In this document: piece by piece, positions 40,701-55,700 of the stretch
Numbering within the stretch: position 1 is the first letter of the stretch
Layout: every line of letters begins with the position of its first letter
Source: Ascaris suum
Taxonomy: Eukaryota > Nematoda > Chromadorea > Rhabditida > Ascarididae
DNA length: 64,000 nt
NCBI GenBank assembly: GCA_013433145.1
Contig: CM024169.1
Location: 11,044,817-11,108,816 of the forward strand
Direction: 5' to 3'
Notes under the pieces: generated by a model
The model's input: only the letters and a program-made list of their open reading frames with translations
The model's database searches: none
What the model was told of the DNA's origin: nothing
Made by a program: the position numbers and the translations under genes

Positions 40701-43700
40701 AATTATCTGTCTGAGAAAAACTCAATAAGTCCGCAATGAAAAATACAGATCCTATTTTCGATGATATTTCTTGCATAACTATGCATGATTTTAAGCTTTC
40801 TCACTTATCAATGGAGCCCTATAAAGATTCAATCCTTCTTTGATGTCGGAGGAAAGAAAGCGTATCTTGCTGTTTATAATAGTTGTTTCATAGTTAACTG
40901 ATATCTCTAGTGGATATATGCGACTAAAATGTAGAGAGCTTTATAGCACTGAGGCATCTGACAGACCACGGGGAATATGATTGTATTAAGCGGTATAAGC
41001 CTGGTGTTGGGGGTTCATGATAACACAAACAGTCATTAGCTTCAGCCGTTTCAAGAAGATTTTGATGAATGGGTGAAGGCGTCTATACCTTTCCCAGTGA
41101 GTTGTAAACGAAGCAACGCTAAATGATGAATGTTGATCGAATCATATATGAAAATACCATCGAATTCCCACCTCTCCCCCTCCCCCCCTTTCCCTCCCCA
41201 TCCCTCCTTCACTCTTTCAATGCTCCCATCAATAATTTTATGCGTTATAACAACAATTATTTGCTTTGAGTAATCATTGTACTAATCTGCAGAGCATTAA
41301 AGATGACCTCAGCGCAACGCTACGATCACATGCATAGGCTTCTTCTGAGGTTGAAGCCGCAATCCGAGGACTGCCTTTATATGAATTTATTTGTGCCTGA
41401 ACGGATCGGTGAGTTGGCAGCTTATTCTCATTTTGAGATGTGTCTTCCTGAAGAAATGCACAATGCTTTGAATAAATGTGGACAAAATTATGTCATCAAA
41501 ACCTATGGGCGTCATGGCTAACAATACCAACTCTCTGTTTCTGCTATAAGCACCTCTCAGCTAAGGAAGGAATCATTTTTTCTTATCAATCAATATTTCA
41601 TTTCATTAAACCCAAGCCAAAATTTCTTTCCTCATTCTGTTGTTATTGAGTGGGCATGCATAAAATGTAAAGGGTACATACAAGCGTCATTCAGTGAAAT
41701 TTTCCTATAAACACAAAATGCTTGCCAGACATCAATTGTTGGCAATTAAATCGTGAATTCTTTTATGCAGAAATATGTTTTGGCGTTCATGCGTTGCAAT
41801 GCTCAAGAAAGAAATTGATATTGTTCACGCAATGTAGAATCCTTGCTTGTTTCACTCATTGCGAGTGGTGTAGTTTTCTTTCCGTTTCTTCATAGCGTAC
41901 GTTGACGTATTTTAAACATTTTGGGCGACAAATTTGGTGACCTGAATTTATGGTTCCAACCTGATATGTTCGAATGGATGTTCCATGCAAATTCATATAA
42001 ATACCTTCTTTATTGTGCATTCATAAACTTTTGTGATTTGAATTCCTTTGAATTACTGTGCATTTTTTCATTCACTTGCAAGCGCTATGTGCAAATTTTG
42101 CAGAGCCAAGCAGGACTCAGCTACCGGTGCTGGTTATTGTACACGGCGACGATTATGGTTGGAACAGTGGAAATCCGTACAACGGCACCATCATCGCTTC
42201 GTTCGGACAAATCATCGTAGTGACACTAAATTATCGCCTCGGAGTGTTCGGTGAAAACTCACGTTTTTTTTCGAAAAACTCGTGAAAACCCTCTTCGTTC
42301 AGATAGTACTCATTCAGCGAATATTTTCTCAAAAAAAAACAAGTCTCTAAAAAATACTTCGAGAATATTGGAAAAGAGCACTAACAGTTGCTAAAAATGA
42401 TTGCTTCAGCACAACTGAATGATATTATCTCATCGAACGTCGGCTCCGTTATGTCGTTCAATCCATTTTTATTTGAAATTGAATTGAATTTTGTTTTATC
42501 CTTCTTCGAAAACTTTAATGCCTTGGCATTCCAAAAAGCGATGATATGAATGTAATGAGAAAACGGCGCATTGATATCAGAAATTAATTTTCTTTTTACA
42601 CACATAAGCAATTTAGACGAAACTGATTGGCTACGGCCATCCATTGAACTAAATAGTACGACATCGATAAATGATATTAAATGATACACATGTGTGATAT
42701 ATGATACAATTGATATCCTATATAATACACAACTCTTCTTTGAATTAGTCATGATTATCGTTGTCGTTCTTTTTCTTTCACTAACAATTTTGCGATCCTT
42801 TATGATGTGATCGTTAAAGAAACGCTTTTTGGAAATAAGATATTATGTGATACATTTCCACATCGCATTATATTTTACAAAATTTTCTCCGAAACTACTT
42901 TCTCGAAGTGTAAATAATCTCTGAATTTTTTAATCAGTAAAGTTGTTGCACTTGTCTTTCCTCAAGAAAACATCCAATCTTAATAGATATTTTGCGAGCT
43001 TACGATAGAGATCAGTATAGGTTGGTTAGTCTAATATAAGACAATAGGAGGCTATTCGGATGATGCGCCTTAACGTCACGTACGCACATTAAAAACAATG
43101 AGTTTTAATCGATTTGGCAAAAAAAAAAAATACCGAACGAATGAGAAGTTGGCTAATACAAGAATTCCTCAAGGGGATTCATTTAACTGATGAAAGGAGA
43201 GAAATGAATTTGAAAGAAAGAAACCGATATGAATAATGTTTTTTTTTTGCGAATAGCTCCATGAACTTATGCAACAATGCAAGCTTATTGGAGAAGTGAG
43301 AAGCGATGATCTTTCTAAAATGATCTTCACTCATTTATCAAAAATTATCACGATTACTAAGAAAAAATTAAATTTTGACATATGAAACAGAAAAATATTA
43401 ATAAAAGTAAGTAAAATATGGGAAACTTTTTGAGGCAAGGTTGACGCATGGCACCATACAACTGAAACCAATCGCTCGTATCGTAGTTTTCTCACTAAAT
43501 TGGCCCAATTATATGAAGAAAGCAAATTGCGCAAACACGAAGCATTTTTTTTTTTTTTTGCATTTCAGCAATCGACAAATGAATAAAGAGATTGCATAAG
43601 TGTTGACATTTGTTGCGCGATGACTGATTTATTTTTCGTTGTTTGATTCGCAATGTCTGAGATGTACAAGTGGGCGATAAAAAAAAAGCAATTGACAAGA

Positions 43701-46700
43701 AGATGTACATGGAAATGAATTTAGGTTTTCTTGGCCGATGTGAATCAAGTAGCTGCTCGGGTAATTCGGGTTTATCGGATTTGGTTGCTGCTTTGAAGAT
43801 GCTAAGCAATACGTTACCTGCGTTTGGTGGTGATCCATCGTTGGTGACGCTTCTTGGCTGGGGATCTGGTGCAGCTCTGGTTTGTTTCCTCTTTTCCTTT
43901 TTTTTTATCATTTTTAAACCACTAGGGAACAATTTTATACAACTTTTTTGCTCATCAGGTTGGATCTTTTCTGTAGAGAATGATCGTCTTCTGCTCGTGA
44001 AAGTGGAATTGAATTGCTGCGGTCGCTCATATAATCTTCTCATAGTATCAGAGCTTCCTATGAACAGTCACTTTGCACCCTTTGTTATGTAAGTGTTTTT
44101 TTATAAGATAAACTTGTTTTTTTTCAAGATTAAAACAAGATGTTTTGGTCGAAATGGTGTAATAACCATATTTGCACCCTGATTCGCCGTTTTGGACGCA
44201 TAAAAAGCGAGAGGGGAATGAAACATGCAGAGATCGAATTTGTCCGCATATTCTTAGATGTAGCGCGATGAGGCTAATCGAACCATCGGAGGAAAACGTC
44301 ATCTGGTTGCTAATGTGACAGCTATCAAAACGCCTCGTTCAAAACGCTCCAAAAACTATCAAGATAGCACCTTATAATTTGTCAAAAGTTGCATGCATTA
44401 CTTCCTTAAAGAAGTGACGTAATTCTTGCGTTTTACTCAACGAGGGGATAAAGTCTTTCTTTTTAACGTCATTTTGAGAGGGCATTTTCTTTTTAGTATT
44501 GCTTCGTGTTAGAAAGGAAACTTCTTAACAGTCTTCATGAGGAGTGCATCTGTTCATGATTGCCTTATTTCGAAAGAAATGCGATTTTTCTTTTTGTTCT
44601 TCGCAGTCTTGATTCTACTGTTTGTTTTTTCTCCCTTCAGAAATCTTGTGATTGATTTATTGCTGTATCTATTAGTGTTTTTGAATGTAGTTGATACGGT
44701 GCTTGTCTATTTCACAGAGAACACCTCACCTAAAACAATACTGAAGTTTATCGGGTAGTTTTTTTTTCTATTATGAGGTAGTAAAAGATGTGTTGCTTCG
44801 ATGATATGATTATATGAAAATAATTGGGATATTTCTTTGATTAGGAGTTGTTCGAAATTATGCAACGAGAAACGGTTAACATTCATTTTCATTTGTCAGA
44901 AGGTAAATCGAATAAAAAAGAAGCAATTGCAAATGTCAGACGGAAAGTTACAAGTTTTGTCCTTTTTTCAAAAAAAACCTTTTTAAGATACAAGATCCTT
45001 CTTTGTGGTAACAACTGTTCTATGAGCGATAAATGATTGTTATTTAAAGGTTTCTTTGTTGATGGCGTCACCGATCACTCAACCGAACAATCGACTATTT
45101 CGAAGGGCTATTCTCCTCGATGGATCTGCGCTCTCACCTTGGGCGGTTACCGAAAACCCACAGCCGTTCTTCTTTCAGCTAGCTGAGCATTTGAAAGTGA
45201 GTAAGTTATCGCATAGCTGCGGTTCAATTACATAAATGGAGTGCAAATGAATGCCTATTTGATGAAATGTATTTCTTGTTGAGATCCATTATCGCTCAAC
45301 GAATACTCATCGTTTTCATTACGTAGAAGCTTTTTCTTTTGTGAAGTTTTTCCACAAAAATGCTCTCAAGTGCTCACGGCAGAATGATGTTTATCCTGCT
45401 AGTTTAAGGGATAATAGAGAATAGAACTGATGACAAGCTTTGAAAGCATCAAGTTTTGACAGGCAAAAAAGTGAAACAGCCTAGAATCACACTGTGGGTT
45501 TTTCGATTATATTTTCGTGTTAGCGACGATGAACATCCGAAATCTCAACAAGAAATTAGCGCACGTGAAAAATTTATATTGTCGCACTCATTTCACTTCC
45601 TCTATGATGGAATTTACATATTGGTTTCCGCGGTAACAGCTGAAGGTTTCTTCTATTTAGTTCGAGTATGCATGCTTAAAATAACAGATAGTTCGAATAT
45701 GTTTCCTTATAGTGTAATTTAATCACCTTCTGCAATGAAGGGGTTGTCGATTTTCAGTGTGTGGAACCATTGGGTGATATTAAGCGTACGTCACGTGAGC
45801 AACGCAGCATTGACGCAATAGTGCGATGTATGCAAGACCATGGACCCGACAACATCACTCGAGCAGCACAAAAGATCGCTGTTCCCACGTTTTTATCCGC
45901 ATTCGCACCCATCGTTGATGGGCAGGCAAGTTATTTGCTACTACCCACATTGAATCATTTCCCTTTTGTCGTTTTTGGTGATTGATAAGGTGATAGCAAA
46001 ATTGTTGGGAACTGAGATCGTGATTTTCAAGCGCTCCGTTTGCTGGCGAGGGCAATGCTATAGTTATTCATTTTCATGTTTATTCATTAGTTTGAATTTA
46101 GAAAACACATTATCGTCATGTCATTTCTGTCCTTGTGTGCGTTGTGCCCGTCCGTTTGTCTGTTATGAAGTCGCATCTAGAGAAGCACTGAATTCTAGAA
46201 TTACCGAATGGCATGGGCATTGTGTTTATCATACAACGGCTTCCTATGTAATCTCTCGTCTGCAAATATCCAGAAGAGTCATAGGATTTCGAGAAGATAT
46301 GGCAGAAATTCTGGATGCCTTTTAGACTGACTGTTCCGATCACGAAAAGAACAATCTTTTTTCGAGGATTTTTTTTCCACTAGTTGAAAGAGTTGAATAT
46401 GAGGACACCATTACACATATTTGATTATCATTGATAATTAATGAAGTCGTCAGTTACACATTGATTATTCAAATAAACCACATAGGAAAGTGTAAGTTAC
46501 ACTGAAATCTTTTAATATTCTTCATCACTTGTCAACAAATTATATGCGAAAATTCCATGCAATTTTCATGGAATATTTTATTCACTTGAACCTCTGTTGT
46601 CACCTCCATTACGACACCGAGAAAAAACCTCAAGAAAAGGCTCAATGACAGGCGTTTACATCTTAGAGGCATACAGATGAAAATTCGGAAATGATTATCT

Positions 46701-49700
46701 TCTTTGAGTAATGCAGTTAGACAAGTGCGAAAGGTTTTCTGATAAGAGCAGAATTCATTTTATGGAAGCGTAATATCTGCCTTCTAAAGAGGTTATCATA
46801 GGGAGAAAATGAAAGCAAATTCGAGCTGTTTAAGATGGAAACCGATCAAATGCTCTTCTCTGTCGTCTTTGAAAACTTGAAAAGAAATCCGCGAATAGAG
46901 AGATAAATTATATGGGAAAGGGTGTATTGACAACTTCCAACTATAACATTGAAGGAGAACAAAACTAACAAAATACAAAATAAAGCACGAGTATAAAAAT
47001 ACCAGAGTAAAAAGCGAAGATTCGCGAAAAGTTCCAAAAAAAAATCGCTTATTGAATCGATATGGAAACGAATCAATAGAACAACAAATTTTCACGCAAT
47101 AAATTCATGCAACGGAGCAATTATTTCATAAATTACTCGATACAATCCTCACAAGCATGACGTCATCGAATGTTAGGCAATACTGGAGAAGCTTTACATC
47201 CATTGCAAATGAGAGGAGAAATTATCTTCACATGTTGCGGTCAAATTCCGCACTATTGTAAAAATGAACTAGTTTTTTTGCTGTTAGTATCATCTCTATG
47301 AAAGTATCGAAAAAAAAGCTCACATTCTCGGGTTTTTTCGCTCTCTATTACGGCCGTTTCGGGGGTAGGAATTCGTCTAACCTGTCAGACTGGTGGCTCA
47401 ATTATGTGGTAGCCCGCTTTATCCCAGTACGTATAGACGTTTTCTCTTGAATGTGCCAAATTGTATTCTGATGTGCGTGCCAATGAGGTTGTTTACTGGC
47501 TAATACTTAATGGCCAAAAAGCAGAGGCTCTTTGAGCAAGATTGTTTTTTTTTTTGTGGAAATGCATGTAATGTAGGTTTAAGATGGTTCCGAACAAGCC
47601 GTCTGCCCTATTTGGTTCACAATTTGGATCATTGTTTCGAGATGTTGATTTGATGGTTGGGGTAACATCAAATCCTGCTCATCATCTTCTTTCGAACGAA
47701 GATCTACGACATGGCATCGATAAGGAAAGGCGTGAGAAGATTTTCAGGTTTCAATTTGAAAAGTTATTTCATTGAGGCACAATTCACGCATAATGCATAT
47801 CCGTTTTGATTGTTGCTTGAAATGCCATTTGAAAACATTTAATTCACTCCTTTCAAAGGACTGAATTATTCATATCATATTGAGATTTTACCCGATATAG
47901 AATACTATGAAGGCTCTGAAGTCGAACTATGAGATTATTTAACATTTGCGCATTAAATTCCATTTTCTGATGAGACATGAACGCAAGAGATGAGATCGGC
48001 TTTTGTGGCTAAAACGTTTCATCTTGCGAGGATGTTTCAGAGTTCTTGTAAACTTTGTGTTCTCATTTTTCATCGCATTTCGTGATGAGTAGCAACAAAT
48101 AATGACGGCATTATAATAAATGAGAGTAGAACGGTGAAACGGAAGCAATTTTATGTTGGGATCAGATTTACGCGTCATTAACAATTATACTTCATTATCT
48201 TCTTAATGAAATGATGTAATCACTCATAGTATTATGGATATTAAAGGTTTCATAAATGCATAATTTCAACGCAACAAATTACATTATATATAAGTGCATT
48301 TTGGAAACGATATGAAATAATACCATTATTGGTTTTAGCGAAGTTATCTTCTCGTCTTGATTCTTTTGTCGTACGCAAATTTACATTCATTGAAAAACAC
48401 AGCATTGGCTTACAAGAGTTTTAGACGATGCGCATGAGCACCAAGTATTATGAGATATGATTTCCAGGACATTGGTACGAAACTTATATGATTTTCATCG
48501 AACTGAAATTCTCGCCGCCATAATCAACGAGTATACTGATTGGGAAAATCCAAAGGTTAATTCGCATAAGAGTTTTCAATCCGTTATTGTACAGATTTGA
48601 TATTTTCATTTGGCACTCAATCGTATTGTAAAAAGAGGTGATAAGATATCTCGAAGGATTTCACTCCGCTTTTCCAATGATATAACTGTCAGTATAAGCA
48701 GTTGATGTTAACATATGCTTCGTCAGGATATAGCATCGGTTTCACCCCCAACTATTCTTGAATGATATTATCTTCCTATGATTACGTCTATGAAGCTTTT
48801 CTCTTTAAGTTTTAGGGTTCATATTTCAAAACCATAGTCGAAAGTTCGTACTTACAGCAACCAGATGATTATCAATTTGTGGGAAAAGAACTGTAAATGA
48901 TAAATTAGAGCAAGACGATAGCGAGGAAATATATCACATCTATATATCATCCCGTTCTTTTCAATAGCTCTAGAAAGCGAAGCTATTTCTTTAAGAAATA
49001 GCGAAATTGCTTGATTTCGAAATTAGAATAATATTCTCCAAGCTTTTCTCAGAAATTTAACCCGTTGTGTTTTCAATGGTATTTCATTGACATATAAAGC
49101 ACCATTTTATCGGTTTAAGGATCATCCAAAAACGATTCGTAATGGTGTACTTTCGGCGTTGAGTGACGTCCTTTTTATAGCACCCACTGTTGAAACAGCA
49201 CGACTTCATTCCCTCGACGAAAATCATCGTGATTCAAATACATTCATGTATGTTCTGAGATGAGGCTTTTTTCCACGAGTTTTTTTTTAAATTCACAAAC
49301 AGCTGGAGCTCTTATGAGCAGCGTATGTATTCGTATATGAGCATGAAAAATTGCATCACAATCTCATAGGAGATATTAAACAGATTTTTTTTTTCCACCC
49401 AAGGAAAAGCGAAGAAAAAGGCGATGGAATGCTTGTCCATCAATTTTTTTCCTTGAAAGGAATATCGTTGAGTTTTCGTATGGTACTCTGAAATGAACTT
49501 TTAAAACGTTTCCTTTCTGTTTCGAAGCAATAGATACGCAACGAATGGGTTTGCGGAAATTCATTACCGATAAAAGTCTTCTAAAAGATTGGCTTGCTGC
49601 TGCATATTGAAAAACGTAAATGAAAAGATTTCTGAGAACGATGGAGAATTGTCGTTTATCGTATTGCTAGAATGAAATAGCTTGTTTTAAGTAGATCTAA

Positions 49701-52700
49701 AACGTTCTTTCCATATGACATTGATGTGAATCGGAATGATTTGGATTTTAGAAAGATAAGGAGCAACACTCAATGTGTTAGCAAATAAAACTGCAAGATA
49801 TAGCTTAATTTTGAAGAAATAATTTCAGCAGTACAAATCTTTATGGCTAAGTTTATATGATGTTGAAAGGTTTTTGCCATTGTTCCATATGATTTTAAAT
49901 TTTAGACTTCATTATCGAATTTATAGAAACAGAGTAATTTTCTTATTATAGGTTTGTTTTTTCACATGAAACTCGTCAATGGTTGGATGAACAACCCAAT
50001 AGTGGTATACGTGGTTCAATTTCGGGTGATCATATCCCGTACATATTGGGCTATCCACTTAGCAGCAGGAACAAAGAAGAACAAGTATGTGAAATTTTTT
50101 CATTTATTCTAGTCCGAGAAGATATTTTCTAAGAGAACAGATCACTTCTCATTGAGGATAGTTTAGTTGATCGAGAGCTACAACTGTTGCTTGCGTAAGA
50201 GAAGCTTGTTGAGAATGAAACTTTTTCCAACAGATGCACTTTCAACGATGACGCATTCGCGGCGATGATAAAAAACACCTCAAAGAACTCAGAAAAAAAG
50301 AGAGCAGTTTGACTGAGGGATATCTGAACTTTGCTCAGTAGAATAGTGCATTAAAAACATTGTAATCTGCTATAGCCAGACCTTATGGGTCGTGTAACGT
50401 GCATTTTAGCGATACGCCTATGTCTTCATTGTGTTATAACATATAATGTGCAAAGTAATGGTTCGATTTTTGCTAACGTTGATGCATCCTATGATTTTTT
50501 GAGAAGATATCAATTACGCTTCAATAGAAGAGGTTTAATTGATTCCTCGAAGCAAAACATTGATGTGATGGTTTCGGCGACGGTCTCTTATAGGTGACTG
50601 AAAGGAATGTGGCAAAACTTTCTGATCCTTAACTAGTCGATTTTGAATTAGTATAAAAATCGTGCAATAAAGCGGCAGTTTAGTGGTAAGTATAAAATGT
50701 TTTCCAAGACAGTGGTTTGAGGATATTAAATCACTGCGCTACTTCCACACATATGCATAAAGAATTCGTAATGAAAATAGTGATGGGGTCGCTCAAAGGA
50801 AATGTTTCTGGTGAAATCATCCCGGAACTTACTGATCACGGCATACGATTAGATGAGTTTTCTTCCATGAACCGGTCCTGAAATCTGAAATACTGATGAT
50901 GTACCGCGATGAAAAAACCCATAGCTTATTTACTATCTTCGAAAGTTACATTAAGTGGAGGAAGTTTAATGTAGTCACTGCCTACCTGGCTACATTCACC
51001 TTAGCATTTGTCAGTCGACTTCACCTCCTTCTCTCTCTTATTGTTTACGCTGGTGATACTCTAGGTGAAAGTGTGGGAGGCGATTTTTGCGGTGGATTTT
51101 TCACTGCGACGCAATGAAAATGTCAATCTTTAAATCTCATGTTGCAGTTGTATTCCGGATTTAATGCGGAAGACAGAGGAGTGGCTCGTGTCATGATGCA
51201 TTTCATTTCCAATTTCGTCAAATCTGGGTTTGTTCCTTATTGTTTTATATGTGCATCATGTTACAAATACATGACATCCTTCTAAATTTCTTCACTAACG
51301 AGCATCTTGTCATGCTCATTAGAAATTTTTCCATGAAAATGCTCTAACTTTCCTCGGTCTTTCGAGAGTAAGGTCGGAACTGAAAACAACATCTTCAATT
51401 TAGGTGGAAGCGTAAAAGCATATTCCAATTTTCACTCGTGACAGTGGTCGACAGCCTCGGAATTAAGCTGCTATAAAAATTTCACTGGTTGCTTAATCAA
51501 TCAAATTTTTTGGCTTATCGATCGACGTCATCGAAAAAGCAACATGCGGTAGTTAGAACACAAAATAAAGAAGTGAATGAAATGAAGCGTCGACCGTTGA
51601 TTTCGGTGAAACCTTTATCTAAATTTAAAATTCATATCTGATGAGCGAAACATTCATCTTCGGATGTCTTCCATTTTTTTCCTCCGCTTTAGCATTTTTC
51701 CCTGTTTTATTGGAACAGCGTTTTAGAACAGTCCAAAGACGCTTCTATTCCAGAGAAGCTGAATTGTCTATTGATATTGCTCTGGAAACAGAGGTGGTAT
51801 TGTCAAATAGAACAAGAGATACTGAGTTTTCTCTTGAGGATATTTCAGTGATCCCTCAAAGCCCGTTTTGCTGTCCAGTGATTTTCCGATCGAAGAACGA
51901 TTTCATAGCACTGCATGGCCTCAATTCAATCAAGTGAATCGAGAGCCTTATCTGGAAATATGTAAGTGTAAAAATTTATTCATCAAAAGAGCCACCCGAA
52001 GAGAAAGAAAATAATCCTCAACGAGTGGATTTGAAGTGGAACTCATATTGAGCATCATTATTTCCTCATATGAGTTCTCAAACGCCACTTTCATCGATAG
52101 ATTCATTTCCTTCTTCGATTTTCATGAGCGGTGCAGAAATTCACATTATTTTTAGGCGCATAAGAAAGAAAAGTACTGTTAGATGGCAATCCTTGCAGTA
52201 TGTTTCTGATGTAAAGGAGATCGCAAGCACTAAAGCAATAACATATATTTACCACTTTCTTCAAAGACACAATATCAGTGTTCATTTCATTAAAAAGTCC
52301 ATTCACTTTTCTGATATCATTATTCAACCCCCCCCCCCCCCCCTTAAATTATCATCTTTTGCGAAAAATATGAAATTGTTTCGTAAGTGAGAAGATAAGT
52401 AAAAAGGTGATGTTTTGTAATAAGTAGCAAAGAAGTTAGAAGCGTAAAAGTAGAAGAATGCGTCGAATCGCAGTAAATTTATTTATTTGATCCCTAAGCC
52501 GGTACCATTATGTTGGAATTTTTTGATTTTTTTGGCCTCTCTATCGTTCTTCAGCTCAAGTTTTCATGCTTGCTGCCATCAATTAGTCAGGTATTATTTT
52601 CGAAATGCTTAAGTTCCAGACTGGTCAAACTCATCGATTCAGTGATCTCTGACTGAGTGATCTCTTTCGTATATTGGCACTGACAAAAGCTGTTGTTTTC

Positions 52701-55700
52701 CTGTACCACCGTCTTCAGTCTTTTTTCGTCTGCTTTGATGAGCGAATATAAGATGAGAATAAAAAGACGGAAAATTCGTAGTGATCACTGTATCAGCTGT
52801 AACTTTTGAAAGAAACGGTTTATGTAACGTTATATTCTATAATGATTTTGGATATTATTTGCAGCCGATCGTCCACGAGTAAAAAACTACTACCGTAACG
52901 CTCAAGTTGGATTCTGGAATGGATTTGTTCCACAGCTGCATACAGGAGGAAGGGAAGGTGTGTCCGTTCCTGAGGTCAGTTGCATTGAAAATTAATAGAT
53001 GCTTTGTTGCCCATAGCAGGTCGTAGTTAAAGGAATGTTGGAGGACAATTATGCAATCGACTACTAGCTATTCAAATACATCTAAAGGTCATTTAGTTTT
53101 TTTTGATGGAGTGATATTTTCAGGAGCACAACTTTTTGCCGAACCATTTTAAGCGAGACTCATTCTTTGGCACGGTCCGACCATATGGAGGATATGCGAA
53201 CGATCCTTTTCCACCACCTCCGCTGCCTCCAACTCCATTACCAAAAGACTTGAAAAAGCTCACCACACGTAAGCATTGTTCTGCTTGCAATAATGTGCAG
53301 AAACCCTTGAAATGTGGCGAATCAAGAATTCAAGAGATTCGATTAAACCTCAGATAAAAGTAATAGGAATCGAGTGAAGATTTTCTTGGATGAAGTGAGT
53401 TCTTCTCGAAACTTGTCTCACTGCTAGCCGCCTGCGCAACACCAATATTGAAATACCGTTTGAGCTCACCACTGCTTTTTTCCTGATTGTTTTGCTATCT
53501 TTGGACAAAAAAAAAAACTATCTGTGGAACACATTTATCAGTTTCATCATATGGAAGCGATTTTTATCGAATATTCCAAATGACTTCGAAGAGTTCCAAA
53601 GGTCATTTGGAAGAAGTCGATGTGTAACAGCAATGTCGGTTTAAGTCATTTTGTGCTTCACTTTTTCTTGCAATTATAGACTTTCTTCTTGAGTGCTTAT
53701 CAAGTTAGAGTTTTTCGTATATCGCGCAAATTTACAACGATGATTTCTTTTTTCAAGTCCAATTAACGGCACCTGGTCGTTAAATCGGAAAGAATGAATT
53801 TTTCTCTGAGTGGACGTGGTCAGAAAAAAACTGTCTGATGGAAAGCATTGAAACATTGAACTCACTAGGATAATGGAGGATATTAGCTAGATTTATAATC
53901 AGCTTTATTTCTAGTGCTCTCAGAAGGTGCTTCTATTTAACGAGCTCGTTCTTTTTTGAAACGTTTTGCTTGATGGATTGAAGTTTAAACTATCACAGAC
54001 ATTGTTCAGTTAAGCCACATTTACATATCACTCTCCACCGCATAATTTTTTCTCACTTGATTATTTCACTATGGATATTTTTGAGAAGAATTTCACCTAA
54101 TGTCAATTGTACGTTTTGAAGGTTAATGAGAGTGCTTTTCAGCTAAACCAACTACACCGCCTCCAACGACAAAGGCTTCTACACCAGCTCCATTCGTTAA
54201 TGTCGCTCAAAATAGCACAATGCTTTCGGTGACAGTGGCTGTAGGATGTGGATTGTTATTTCTCAATATCTGCATTGGATTTGGACTCTATAGACAGGTG
54301 AGTATGCCCGCTATCGTATAGGTAAAGTCTTATCTCGTTATTTCCAACGAATTTTCCGTTATTGGTTTCAACAAAATTAAAATCACTCGCTTGCTCATTA
54401 TACTAATTCATTATCACTTTGAAGAAAGGATATAGTATAATAGCAGCAAACCCTAATCATAAACTTATAAATTAAGTAAATGCAAACGCTGGTACGCTTC
54501 TTTTTATCAGGTACTGGATGAATCTGATCCATGAAAAAGGGAGTTGTCCATGTGTCAGTTACTCTGTGAAGTGCTGAATTATCATGTGTGATTCGAGTAC
54601 TAACATTGAGTAGGAGTCAGGCATCATGGCTGACGTACTGTGGCATATGTCATGAAGTTTGGATCTGCTTTCGAAAATACTCTCGCTCTTTTATTTTATT
54701 TTGTTATTAGACATATCAGGCGTTGTGTGATTCATATATTGTGCTGTGTCCCTTATTGGCAAGCTGTTTTGCGTATATACCCAAAAGTTCCTCGTGAACC
54801 GGGAGGGGTGGGGGGAAGGGAGTTGTGGGAAGGAATTAGCTCTATCTGGAGGCCGTTTCCGCGTAATTCATGTTATTCGTCTGTATACGTCCACGGAAAC
54901 CTTTGGTGGCTTAGCGATTTTGAGAAGCTGCAGTCTAGGCATATCATTGCGCTGATACGAAACTTTCAATTGAGCAGCTGCGGCTGAACTCCAAAAGGTG
55001 TGTTTATGCCAGATAGGTTGGTGCGTGACTGTTATAACCACTACGAGGTTTTTAAAAACTAGTTACTCATGGAAGGGGTTTGCTTTAGGGAAGATAAAGA
55101 AGTGACAGTGGCAATTTTGCGTCGTTTTTGACTGAATAACCTCTAGGATACGGAACAAAGGTGGGGCACGATGTGCTCATAGAGCTCACATTTTCGCAAT
55201 ACAAGTGATTTTCAAAAAAGTGAAAACAGCAGCAAGTTTGAAAGTGTGAGCGAAATGCAGAGTTCTGAAATATGACAGTTGAACATAATGCATCCCACAG
55301 TTCTGCATGCACTTTATCGCAGTGAAGGAGAATACGTCTTATGAAGTGCTTAGGGTAATAGGATATGCTCACACAATACTATGCTGGTTAGCGTCTTTGA
55401 TGAGCTGTGTTCTTGACATCTCGTTGCGCTGCAACGTAGATCCTTCGATAGAGCAATTGCGAGTGAAGAAAATTTTCCCGATATTCTAGGGAATTTTTCT
55501 GACGCTAAGGTAAAATATTTTACAAATAGCAAAAGTTTGAACTCTATAAACCTTAATATTGTGGAATTTGTTGAAATTATATGCCCTAAGTGTAGCATAA
55601 TATAGCTTGAGAAAATTTCGAGACGATAAGCATGAAGTGTTTCAATTTTCAAAATTTCCGCGGGAGCAACACAAGTCATAATAGTCGCAATAATCCTGGT

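Noticed and set aside
44537..44758. 73-codon hydrophobic frame in neuroligin intron 6
   Set aside because: Hydrophobicity comes from T-rich intron sequence; no start or splice context supports a nested gene.
54640..54987. 115-codon frame in neuroligin intron 17
   Set aside because: It runs across a G-rich tract and low-complexity sequence and lacks any domain; treated as a repeat block.
55085..55372. LLHCDKVHA stretch on the minus strand recalling a mariner second-Asp block
   Set aside because: No other transposase block lies in order around it, so one short similarity is not enough.
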